Assembly (NCBI GenBank): GCA_964454745.1
Contig: CAYVUI010000018.1
Coordinates: 1-45,974 of the forward strand
Direction: 5' to 3'
Length of the DNA stretch: 45,974 nt
Source: CAYVUI01 sp964454745
Lineage (GTDB): Bacteria > Planctomycetota > Phycisphaerae > Sedimentisphaerales > Anaerohalosphaeraceae
In this document: positions 14,826 to 21,942 of the stretch, in pieces
How the letters are laid out: each line of letters begins with the position of its first letter
Numbering within the stretch: the stretch's first letter is position 1
Notes under the pieces: generated by a model
Told to the model about the DNA's origin: nothing
Databases searched by the model: none
The model's input: only the letters and a program-made list of their open reading frames with translations
Translations under genes and position numbers: made by a program

Positions 14826-15764
14826 TTATTTGCGACGACGTGCAAAGAGTACGCCGCCAAGACCCAGCAGAACCATGGATGCCGGTTCCGGTACAGCTGT
14901 GATCGTCAGTGTACCGGCCTGTTCATCAAAGTCCATCTGAGCGTAACCATTGCCGCCCAGTGCAATGATGTCACCATCAGTGCGGTAGCCCAGGAAACGG
15001 CTCTGGAAGTCTGCAAAAGTTTCGGTCAGCGGAGTTGCTGTAACAATAATCTCACCGCCGTAGATATCGACAAGACCTGTCGAACCCGCGTTAGCGGCGA
15101 TGAACATGTTACCTGTTGCATTTACGGTACCGCCGTTAACGGTGAGAGTACCATTGCCGTCACGACCTACATTAAACGGAGCCGGGCCGCCGGCAGGAGC
15201 GCCTACTACATTTGAGTTTACAGTGCCGCTGTTAACAATTAACTTACCTACGGTGCTTGCGGCTTTACCAATGTGGATACCAGCTGCGATATTCACAGTA
15301 CTGTTGGTGACGGTTACAGTACCCTCACTGCCGGTGCGAACACCAATTGCCAGTTCAACCTGGTTGGTTGACATGGTGCTGTCTGTGAGGTTCAGGAAAC
15401 CAGTGCCGTCATCACCGACCTTGATGTTCTTTTCAAATACAGCATCTGCGCCATTAATAATGTTCAGTGTGCTGTTGTCACCGGCGAGGTCAGCAATCTT
15501 GACTTCTGTGGAGGTGTAAAAATTAACTCCGTCAATAGTCAGATTTGCATTCATGAGCAGTTTTGCTGCTTCAGCATCCGCACCTGCAATGATCGGATCA
15601 TTAGCCGTTACAGGAATGGATACATTCGTTCCGGCCAATGCAGGAACTACACCATCCCCCCAGTTTGCCGTGTTGAACCAGTCAGTGTCTACGCCAAGCC
15701 ATGTATTAGCCAAAGCGCAAGTAGAGATGAGGGCAACACAAATTAATACGACAGTCTTCTTCAT
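14826..15764 (-). CDS. PEP-CTERM sorting-signal protein with beta-repeat body
   Basis: 312 residues from the ATG at 15764, which has GGAGGAG with good spacing; a longer reading frame upstream is unlikely to be used. Residues 1-19 (MKKTVVLICVALISTCALA) are a signal peptide. The body is a Gly/Thr/Asn-rich series of short beta-strands (NLTIDGVNF, GDDGTGFLNLTDS, GSEGTVTVTNS, RDGNGTLTVNGG) like passenger or pectin-lyase-like beta-helices. The C-terminus VPEPASMVLLGLGG then FARRRK is the PEP-CTERM signal processed by exosortase. It is therefore an exported surface or matrix protein. No exosortase gene is in the window. Ligand unknown; it may bind or decorate polysaccharide. Confidence 0.92.
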   Translation of the reverse strand: MKKTVVLICVALISTCALANTWLGVDTDWFNTANWGDGVVPALAGTNVSIPVTANDPIIAGADAEAAKLLMNANLTIDGVNFYTSTEVKIADLAGDNSTLNIINGADAVFEKNIKVGDDGTGFLNLTDSTMSTNQVELAIGVRTGSEGTVTVTNSTVNIAAGIHIGKAASTVGKLIVNSGTVNSNVVGAPAGGPAPFNVGRDGNGTLTVNGGTVNATGNMFIAANAGSTGLVDIYGGEIIVTATPLTETFADFQSRFLGYRTDGDIIALGGNGYAQMDFDEQAGTLTITAVPEPASMVLLGLGGVLFARRRK

Positions 15765-16182
15765 TTTTCTCCTCCATCTTAACAGATGAATTTCGTGGAA
15801 GGGATTTACTGAACCACGCATCCAGCAAAAGATATGATCTTCACCATCCTAACCTTCCAGTTTTACTTCGTTTTCCTATTGTGTACCTTAACAAAAAAGG
15901 GAATTTGGGTCAATACTAAAAGCTGAAAAGTAGGCAAAATTTCTAACAAATGGGTAACAATTCGATTTATTTGCTATCTTATAAGACCCTGTAATCACAT
16001 TTTTTGCTACCAAATATCTTGGAAAATGACTTAAAAATGAGTATTTACCGCAATCTATCTTGATCTTGTCCAGATTTACAGAATCCTTCTAAATCTCTGG
16101 GTTTTTGTGATTTAATTTGCTCTTTTCATTAGGAAATTATAGTATTTGCCTGTGAAGTATTTAAATACAGGTTTTAGGAGAT
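15765..16182. other. 418-bp intergenic region between divergent genes
   Basis: AT-rich region between the PEP-CTERM gene (-) and the small membrane protein (+). On the minus strand TTGACC (15913-15908) is a candidate -35, but no good -10 follows. An imperfect hairpin, CCAGATTTA (16070-16078) with TAAATCTCTGG (16090-16100, two-base bulge), is followed by GTTTTTGTG and could end a short plus-strand transcript. No open reading frame or tRNA is visible. Confidence 0.4.
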
Positions 16183-16746
16183 ATGTTTTTGCTTGAAATA
16201 ACCCCGTCCAATCGCCCGCTCATTCGGTTTTGTACCATTGTCTTTCGAGTTCTCGGCTGGCTTCTGGTGATTTTCTCTATCATATGGGCATCCCAGATGA
16301 TCAATGTTATGCGGAATCAAATTCCCCTCAGTGACAAATTTAATTTTATATATAAGCATTTTCTGGGTATCGGCACGGACCGTTACAGGATTGCCGGGAT
16401 GGACATTATTTTTATTGGATTCATCTCCCTTGGGATCAGTGACCTTCTTTGCCTTTTGCTCGAACCGCATGAGAAGCCGGGACTGATTTGCCGGGTATTC
16501 AAGCCTGTGGTCTTTTTGTATATGTTTGCTTTGATTCTAAAGGCTTTTCTGATTTGGGCGAATTATCTTGGATTTGTGATCTCAGAATCAAGGGACTATG
16601 CCCAGTGGTGGCAGGTTGTCAATTTCCTGGTTCCTTCGGTCAGCTTTTTGGCACTAGAGATACTCTCTTTTTATATCCTGCTGCGTGTGTACAATATTAT
16701 ACGTGCCTCTAAATCCTCGGTAACTGTACACTCGGAACAACAATGA
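16183..16746 (+). CDS. Hypothetical four-helix membrane protein
   Basis: Up to 187 residues. I do not recognise a family. Four hydrophobic stretches are visible: ~16-42 (IVFRVLGWLLVIFSIIWA), ~69-90 (MDIIFIGFISLGISDLLCLL), ~98-125 (VFLYMFALILKAFLIWANYL) and ~140-170 (VNFLVPSVSFLALEILSFYI). Short basic and polar loops separate them. GGAG lies very close to the ATG; a TTG two codons later would have better spacing, so the start is unsure. Its stop codon is three bases from the stop of the convergent G3E GTPase gene, with no terminator between them. No functional link can be drawn from context. Confidence 0.65.
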   Translation: MFLLEITPSNRPLIRFCTIVFRVLGWLLVIFSIIWASQMINVMRNQIPLSDKFNFIYKHFLGIGTDRYRIAGMDIIFIGFISLGISDLLCLLLEPHEKPGLICRVFKPVVFLYMFALILKAFLIWANYLGFVISESRDYAQWWQVVNFLVPSVSFLALEILSFYILLRVYNIIRASKSSVTVHSEQQ

Positions 16747-16749
16747 TTC

Positions 16750-17646
16750 TCAGCAGCAACCTGCGAAAAGCTCCAGGACCTGATTTTTCTCCATTTGCCA
16801 GGTAATGACCGTAAACTGCGTTTTTCCGCCGAGATCTTTTACCGGCTGCTTTTCCTGCAGATGCCCCCCGGCGACTTCGACAAATCTTGCCTGGTCAGTG
16901 TATTGGATGTTGCCCTTTAGCCGCAGCAGGTGGTCTCCCATCCGCTCGATTGCCTGCAAAAATTTCTCCCTGATATACGGTTGCTCTGAAGTGATACTCA
17001 CGGCGATGATATCCCGCGGGGGTTCTTCGATCGTATCCGCGGATCGGGGAGTGTGTTTGAGCGTAAACATAAATGTCGGATCGATACATCCGTTTTGGGC
17101 TCGGCAAACAGCGGCCTGGGGATTGATGCCCTTTAGGATCGTTTCGAGCTGATCGGCCTGCTCGGGTGTAACGAGGTCCGTTTTGTTGATGATGATTCCG
17201 TCGGCCCACTGCACCTGGGCATTGACCGCCTTGATGTACGCCGCGACCTTGGTAAAATTGTCCGCGTCCACCACGCACAAATTGCCCTCGACATGGAACC
17301 GCTCGCGGAGATTAGGCTCATGGATAAAGCTCTCGATATCCCGCGTTTCGGCGATGCCGGTTGCTTCGATCAGGACCATCTCGGTCTTGTCCTCTACGAT
17401 CTGGGTGAGGGCCTTGATAAAATCCGTTTTCGTGCAAATGCAAAACAAACTGCCCTTGTTGATCTCGTATTTGGGCTTATCGCCGCTTTCAACTAATGCA
17501 CCATCCACGCCCATCTTGCCGAATTCGTTGATAACCAGGGCGATACGCTTCGAAGCGATCTGATCCCGGGCCAGCAAGTGGTTTAGCAGTGTCGTCTTAC
17601 CGGCACCGAGGTAGCCGGTAAGCAGATATACAGGAATCGAGTCCAT
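16750..17646 (-). CDS. G3E-family (CobW/YjiA-like) P-loop GTPase
   Basis: 298 residues. G3E GTPases deliver metals or support metallocentre and cobalamin assembly. The P-loop GYLGAGKTTLLNHLL is at residues ~11-25, switch II-like region VLIEATGIAE at ~92-101, and base-recognition INKTDL at ~153-158. The metal-binding CXCC motif of typical members is altered: the segment reads GSLFCICTKTDF, with Thr in place of the last Cys, and the protein ends in GCC. A C-terminal domain (~205-298) resembles the CobW C-terminal region. It follows the UroD-thioredoxin gene by 21 bases in the same direction, so it is probably co-transcribed and may service that protein's metal or corrinoid site. The metal is unknown. 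Confidence 0.86.
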   Translation of the reverse strand: MDSIPVYLLTGYLGAGKTTLLNHLLARDQIASKRIALVINEFGKMGVDGALVESGDKPKYEINKGSLFCICTKTDFIKALTQIVEDKTEMVLIEATGIAETRDIESFIHEPNLRERFHVEGNLCVVDADNFTKVAAYIKAVNAQVQWADGIIINKTDLVTPEQADQLETILKGINPQAAVCRAQNGCIDPTFMFTLKHTPRSADTIEEPPRDIIAVSITSEQPYIREKFLQAIERMGDHLLRLKGNIQYTDQARFVEVAGGHLQEKQPVKDLGGKTQFTVITWQMEKNQVLELFAGCC

Positions 17647-17667
17647 AACCGTTTAATTTTAAATAGC

Positions 17668-19320
17668 TTACATTTCTACATTTTTGAGCCATTCACGGAT
17701 CGCGGGTATTTCGGGAACCGTACGGGCCGATTTCATCTGGTAACGTGCCTTGACAATCGCCGGAGTTTCGCCCATCGTGATGCCGTAGGAATGGATTGTT
17801 TCCTCGTCAGAGATAAACTCAATGGTTACATCGCTGCCGGTTTCGGTCATCGCCTGTTCGATATTGGCACGTACTTTCTTGCACTTTTCGTCGTCTTCCC
17901 GGCCGAGGATATACAGGGTCGCCTTTTTCTGCTTAATTTTCAGGCGGAATTTCTCATTGATGCGTTTCTGGATCGCAGCGATCAGCTCGTCCTTGGGGGG
18001 AATACGCGATACAAACGTAATCTGGCCGTCGATTACAATCGTCGGAACGTTTTTGACCATCAGCGAGGTCATAAAGACCAGTGATTCGCGGTACTTGATC
18101 TTATGCTCACGCCACTCGACGATTCCCTCAAATTCCGGAGCAACCTTTTTCACCGCGTCTACCATGTACTGGCAGGGGGCACAGGCCTCGGAATCCAGCG
18201 TAATAATATCGACAATCACCTTGCCCGCCATGCCGTATTCCGCCAGGTCGAGCTTATCGTCCGGCGAGGTATGGGCAACCATGGCCTTGACGGAATCCCG
18301 CACATACGGATCCTTAACAACGTCAATGACGGATTCGAGATTCTCCGGCGGGGTCGCATAAGGCAGGTCGCATCCCGGGGCAAGGATAAAGCCTTCATCG
18401 CCGGCCACTTCCATGCAGGCAATCGCGTTTTTCTGGGTATCCACAACATCGCCAAGAAGCAAAACGGTCGTAAGCTGCATGTTGCCGCCAAAGCTTACGT
18501 TATACTGCTGGCATTTTTCCCGGACAAAATCCAGGGGAATATTTTCGTCGACGGATACGTTATCCGGCTTGCATTTGCACATGACCTCGATGTTCTGCTG
18601 GGCATGGCCGCAGACGAAAAAGGAGCTCAGGGCTCCCTTTTGGCGGATGTGGTCGAAAATCTCTGCTGCATAAGGAGTTACGAATTCCTCAAACTGGTCC
18701 GGGCCGATCTGGCTGGTCATCGGGTCCACAACTGCGATAATATCACAGCCGGCATCGATATAATAATCGCTCATCTGGTCACATACATCGCGACAGAAGG
18801 CGAACAGGTCTCGAACTTCATCTGGTGAATCGAACATCTTCATGAAAATGTCCGTCCCGAGGATATGCAGGGCGAGTGTAAACGGGCCGGTAATCAGACC
18901 GTACAGGGCAAGGTCCGGGTGGTTTTTGCGGATTTGTTTGGCTGCTTCGATCACCATGCCTACCCGGCCGTCCTTGAGAGTCGGAATTTTCAGATCTGTG
19001 AGCTTGGTGCCATTGCCAAGGGGATGGCTGGTCACAGCGGGGGGGTTCTCATCAGCCCAGTTGAGTGCACAGCCGAAGGTTTCCGCCTCGATTTGCAGAT
19101 CAAATGCTACAGGAATTCCATCGGGCTGGTAGCGTTTGACGGCTTCGTCGACGCCCTTGACAATCAGGTCGGTGCTTTTTAGATATTCCGTAGCTGTAAC
19201 ATTCAGTAATGAGCCCGCATGGCACCCTACAAACGGAACCCACGGGATGCGGTCCGTTTTTTCACAGCGGATTGCTTTTAAGACTCTCTCTTTGCCGGTC
19301 ATTGTTTCCGTAGCAGCCAT
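17668..19320 (-). CDS. UroD/MtaA-like methyltransferase fused to two thioredoxin-like domains
   Basis: 550 residues. Residues 1-~350 are a UroD-superfamily barrel of the MtaA/CmuA type, which usually moves methyl groups between corrinoids and thiols using a zinc site (His-X-Cys...Cys). Here Cys237 (FFVCGH) and Cys317 (APGCDLP) are kept, but the position of the His ligand is Phe235; His239 is nearby. Residues ~365-455 form a thioredoxin-like domain with CAPC (380-383) and a cis-Pro segment VKNVPTIVIDG. Residues ~458-550 look like a second thioredoxin-like fold lacking CXXC but keeping a TPAIV cis-Pro. GGAG nine bases before the ATG supports the start. It is followed by a G3E GTPase gene. I infer a redox- or thiol-coupled methyl transfer role; substrate unknown. 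Confidence 0.85.
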   Translation of the reverse strand: MAATETMTGKERVLKAIRCEKTDRIPWVPFVGCHAGSLLNVTATEYLKSTDLIVKGVDEAVKRYQPDGIPVAFDLQIEAETFGCALNWADENPPAVTSHPLGNGTKLTDLKIPTLKDGRVGMVIEAAKQIRKNHPDLALYGLITGPFTLALHILGTDIFMKMFDSPDEVRDLFAFCRDVCDQMSDYYIDAGCDIIAVVDPMTSQIGPDQFEEFVTPYAAEIFDHIRQKGALSSFFVCGHAQQNIEVMCKCKPDNVSVDENIPLDFVREKCQQYNVSFGGNMQLTTVLLLGDVVDTQKNAIACMEVAGDEGFILAPGCDLPYATPPENLESVIDVVKDPYVRDSVKAMVAHTSPDDKLDLAEYGMAGKVIVDIITLDSEACAPCQYMVDAVKKVAPEFEGIVEWREHKIKYRESLVFMTSLMVKNVPTIVIDGQITFVSRIPPKDELIAAIQKRINEKFRLKIKQKKATLYILGREDDEKCKKVRANIEQAMTETGSDVTIEFISDEETIHSYGITMGETPAIVKARYQMKSARTVPEIPAIREWLKNVEM

Positions 19321-19429
19321 ATTCTATAACTCCATGTTAAATAAGATGTTACAAATTGAGGATATCGCCCCCATAAATTTGTTCTAAAATTCACAATATA
19401 ATTATTGTATCTGTTCGGTTTTGATTTTT

Positions 19430-19450
19430 CTTTCAGGATTTTCCTGAAAG
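19430..19450. repeat. Perfect 9-bp inverted repeat between divergent genes
   Basis: CTTTCAGGA (19430-19438) and TCCTGAAAG (19442-19450) are exact complements around TTT. No T-tract follows in either direction, so an operator for the UroD-Trx gene or for rpmA is more likely than a terminator. Confidence 0.45.
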
Positions 19451-19553
19451 ATGAAAATATATTCCAAAACTAACAAATGTGGACTATGTAGGTCTATATA
19501 ATAGGTCCGTAACCGATTCTGATGTGTTTTTTTAGAAAAAATTTCTTTTTTTG

Positions 19554-19582
19554 TTGCCAGATTCAGCGGATACAGGTATTAT
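19554..19582 (+). promoter_or_regulatory. Promoter of rpmA
   Basis: TTGCCA (19554-19559), 17 bases, TATTAT (19577-19582); expected start near 19589. The rest of the 327-base gap (19321-19647) holds the inverted repeat at 19430-19450 and AT-rich sequence, with no gene seen. Confidence 0.6.
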
Positions 19583-19647
19583 ACGAAGCTAATTTGAAAG
19601 CAGAAATTCTGTAGAATTGTAGTGTAAAAGAATTCGAAGGAAGAAAA

Positions 19648-19881
19648 ATGGCTCATAAAAAAGGACAAGGCTCATCGCGAAACGGTCGCGACAGTAATGC
19701 TCAATATCGCGGAATCAAGATTTACGGCGGTCAGGTTTGCAAGGCCGGCTCGATTATTGTGCGTCAGTGCGGCACAAAGTTCCATCCCGGTTTTAACGTT
19801 AAAATGGGCAGAGATTACACACTGTTCGCAGTGAAAGAAGGTGTGGTTCAGTTCCAGGGTAAAAAAGTCCACGTCGCGTAA
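19648..19881 (+). CDS. rpmA: 50S ribosomal protein L27
   Basis: 77 residues. L27 sits near the peptidyl-transferase centre, and its N-terminal tail contacts tRNA. The family signature is clear: AHKKGQGSSRNGRDS, then GSIIVRQCGTKFHPG and MGRDYTLFAVKEGVV. It is slightly shorter than many L27 proteins at the C-terminus. GAAGGAAG before the ATG is a good ribosome-binding site. The usual upstream partner rplU (L21) is absent; a promoter at 19554-19582 and a terminator at 19912-19943 make it monocistronic. Confidence 0.97.
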   Translation: MAHKKGQGSSRNGRDSNAQYRGIKIYGGQVCKAGSIIVRQCGTKFHPGFNVKMGRDYTLFAVKEGVVQFQGKKVHVA

Positions 19882-19911
19882 ATTCCTGAGATTTACGATA
19901 AAAAAGATACT

Positions 19912-19943
19912 AAAAAGGGTAGCCAATCGGCTGCCCTTTTTTT
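19912..19943 (+). terminator. Rho-independent terminator of rpmA
   Basis: GGGTAGCC (19917-19924) pairs with GGCTGCCC (19929-19936) around AATC, flanked by A5 upstream and T7 downstream (19937-19943). It ends only 11 bases before the thioesterase start codon. Confidence 0.92.
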
Positions 19944-19954
19944 ATGATATCATT

Positions 19955-20446
19955 ATGAATAAAAGACCGGCAAAATCTCCATCTCAGTCCGCAGTTGAAT
20001 CGCGATATCTTGTTATGCCCAACATGACCAATGCGTATGGCACCGTTTTCGGTGGTGCGGTTATGAGCTGGATCGACATGGTCGGCGCTATGGCAGCCCG
20101 GCGACACTGCGAAATGGAGGTCGTTACCGCCAGCATTGATTCCATCTCCTTCCGGGCCCCGGCATATGCAGGCGACCAGATCCTCCTGAAGGCCTCGGTC
20201 AATCATGTCGGGAAGACCTCGATGGAAGTTGGCGTGCAGGTTACACGCGAAAATCCGGAAACCGGCGAGTCTGTTATTACCACTACGGCCCATCTTACCT
20301 TTGTCGCGCTGGATAAGAATAAAAAGCCGGCAGTCGTTCCTGAGCTTATCCCGGAGACAGATATGGAAAAACGCCGGTATGAAAACGCCAAACTCCGCCG
20401 GGAATCGCGTAAGCAATTGCTCGACCAGCTACGTAAGACAAATTGA
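19955..20446 (+). CDS. Hotdog-fold acyl-CoA thioesterase
   Basis: 163 residues from the ATG at 19955. The hotdog core is recognisable: VMPNMTNAYGTVFGGAVMSWIDMVGAMAARRH (the N..GT.FGG..M.W.D pattern of YciA/BACH-type thioesterases), then VTASIDSISFRAPAYAGDQI and TTAHLTFVALD. These enzymes hydrolyse acyl-CoA esters, often as hexamers; the C-terminal charged helix (~135-163) is a common tail. There is no Shine-Dalgarno sequence, and the start lies within 12 bases of the rpmA terminator, so expression must come from terminator read-through or from a promoter inside the rpmA 3' end. Cytosolic; acyl chain preference unknown. Confidence 0.88.
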   Translation: MNKRPAKSPSQSAVESRYLVMPNMTNAYGTVFGGAVMSWIDMVGAMAARRHCEMEVVTASIDSISFRAPAYAGDQILLKASVNHVGKTSMEVGVQVTRENPETGESVITTTAHLTFVALDKNKKPAVVPELIPETDMEKRRYENAKLRRESRKQLLDQLRKTN

Positions 20447-20457
20447 AAATCTATGAC

Positions 20458-20480
20458 AATCTGGAATCAGATTCCAGATT
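20458..20480 (+). repeat. Near-continuous 11-bp inverted repeat after the thioesterase gene
   Basis: AATCTGGAATC (20458-20468) and GATTCCAGATT (20470-20480) are exact complements separated by a single A. There is no real U-tract. It may be an operator or a weak terminator between the thioesterase and the folate operon. Confidence 0.45.
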
Positions 20481-20534
20481 TACATAAAACAACTTCATTT
20501 TTAAGCCCAAAATCCAAATCTTTAAAGTACAAGA

Positions 20535-20563
20535 TTGAAAAAACGCTGAAATGGCTGTAATCT
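20535..20563 (+). promoter_or_regulatory. Promoter of the pterin/folate operon
   Basis: TTGAAA (20535-20540), 17 bases, TAATCT (20558-20563). The leader to folB would be about 45 nt. Confidence 0.45.
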
Positions 20564-20613
20564 ATACACTATTGTGAGAATAGGGAAATCTGTAAATTTG
20601 GCGGGGTGATAAT

Positions 20614-20964
20614 ATGTTGATCCGGATTAAGAATCTGCATTTGCGTACGATCATTGGTTTCCAGGAATGGGAGCGGACACGCAGCCAGGAGGTCATTGTC
20701 AATCTTGAGATTGAGATCGATGATGAAACGGCGACCGAGACGGACAATGTCGACGATAGTGTAGACTACAAGGAGCTTAAGTACAAAATCGTCGAACAGG
20801 CGGAACAGACGGATTTTTTCCTGCTGGAACGTTTGGCGGGGTATATCCTTGATATTGTCATGGAATCAGGGAAAGTCAGCCGGGCAACCGTGGAGATTGA
20901 CAAACCTCATGCCCTTCGATTCGCGGAATCGGTATCGATCTGCCTGACCCGCGAAAGGAAATAG
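20614..20964 (+). CDS. folB: Dihydroneopterin aldolase
   Basis: 116 residues. FolB cleaves 7,8-dihydroneopterin to 6-hydroxymethyl-dihydropterin and glycolaldehyde in folate synthesis. Recognisable segments are LIRIKNLHLRTIIGFQEWER at the N-terminus, the strand EVIVNLEIEID, DDSVDYKELKYKI, and FFLLERLAGYILDIVM ending in the conserved basic strand VEIDKPHALRFAESVSI. GCGGGGTGAT is a good ribosome-binding site for the ATG. First gene of a four-gene cluster with folK (3 bases on), folE and an SDR. Confidence 0.92.
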   Translation: MLIRIKNLHLRTIIGFQEWERTRSQEVIVNLEIEIDDETATETDNVDDSVDYKELKYKIVEQAEQTDFFLLERLAGYILDIVMESGKVSRATVEIDKPHALRFAESVSICLTRERK

Positions 20965-20967
20965 GCC

Positions 20968-21369
20968 ATGAAAACGGCCGTGATCGCAGTGGGTTCCAAT
21001 ATCGATCCGCGGGAGAACATTGCTGCCGCCGAAGAGATGCTTAAAAGAGATCAAACGCTCAAATCTAAGTCAAGGTTTGTACAGACCTGCCCCAGGGGAT
21101 ATACTGACCAGGATGATTTTGTAAACGGGGCCTTTCTGATTGAAACCGAGTTTGAACTCGATGGTCTGAAGCAATACTGCAAAGAAGTAGAGGCAAAGCT
21201 GGGCAGAATTCGCACGGAGAATAAAAACGGCCCGCGTACCATAGACCTGGATGTCACGGTTTTTGACGGGCAAATCGTGGATGGGGATTTTTATCAGTAT
21301 GACTTTGTGAAAAATGCGGTTCTTGAGCTTATGCCCGAACTGGAAGGAGAACCAAATGGCAATCAATGA
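20968..21369 (+). CDS. folK: Hydroxymethyl-dihydropterin pyrophosphokinase
   Basis: 133 residues, at the short end for HPPK. It transfers pyrophosphate from ATP to 6-hydroxymethyl-dihydropterin. AVGSNIDPRENI at the N-terminus, the substrate loop with FVNGAFLIETEF, and the magnesium/ATP signature NGPRTIDLDVTVFDG are visible. The C-terminal portion is truncated relative to longer homologues. Its 3' end overlaps the folE start by 14 bases. Confidence 0.9.
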   Translation: MKTAVIAVGSNIDPRENIAAAEEMLKRDQTLKSKSRFVQTCPRGYTDQDDFVNGAFLIETEFELDGLKQYCKEVEAKLGRIRTENKNGPRTIDLDVTVFDGQIVDGDFYQYDFVKNAVLELMPELEGEPNGNQ

Positions 21370-21931
21370 AGCGGTAATTGAGAAGCATTTTCGTATCATC
21401 ATGGAAGAAGGCCTGGGCCTGGACCTGAAAGATCCGAATTTTACGGATACCCCGGCACGTGTCGGAAGGGCGTACCGTGAGATTTTCCAGGGCCTAGAAA
21501 CCGCTGACAAGGATATTCATGATATCCTCAAGGAAGGATTTCCTACGAATTATGACGGGATCGTCCTGGAGAAGGATATCGTGGTCTTTTCGATGTGTCC
21601 GCATCATTTTCTGCCGATAAGATATGAAATCTCGGTGGGGTATATTCCCAAAGGGATCGCGCTGGGTTTGAGCAAACTTGCCCGGTTGATTGAACTGATC
21701 GGTAAGACCCCTACGCTTCAGGAAGAATTTACGGAACGGATTGTCGATGAGATCAGTGACCATATCCATCCGCTGGGTGTGATCTGCGTGGTCAAAGGGG
21801 CCCATTACTGTATGCAGATGCGGGGCGTGCGGCAAAAGGATGTCTGGACGACGACCAGTTCTGCACGCGGCGCGTTTTTGCAGAAAGAGGAAATGGAGCT
21901 GAAATTTTACAACCTGCTGAAAAATGGATAG
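21356..21931 (+). CDS. folE: GTP cyclohydrolase I
   Basis: 191 residues. It converts GTP to dihydroneopterin triphosphate, the entry step of folate synthesis. The zinc-site motif MCPHHFLPI (Cys and His), IPKGIALGLSKLARLIELIGKTPTLQEEFTERI and CVVKGAHYCMQMRGVRQ (second Cys ligand) are intact. I start at 21356, where GGAGAACCAA precedes the ATG; an upstream ATG inside folK is in frame but lacks context. The overlap with folK suggests translational coupling. No MptA/FolE2-type alternative is seen. Confidence 0.96.
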   Translation: MAINEAVIEKHFRIIMEEGLGLDLKDPNFTDTPARVGRAYREIFQGLETADKDIHDILKEGFPTNYDGIVLEKDIVVFSMCPHHFLPIRYEISVGYIPKGIALGLSKLARLIELIGKTPTLQEEFTERIVDEISDHIHPLGVICVVKGAHYCMQMRGVRQKDVWTTTSSARGAFLQKEEMELKFYNLLKNG

Positions 21932-21942
21932 GGAGAGGGACC

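Noticed and set aside
17668..19320. True uroporphyrinogen decarboxylase (hemE)
   Set aside because: The fused thioredoxin domains, the Cys-containing MtaA-like motifs and the absence of other haem genes favour a methyltransferase-type member.
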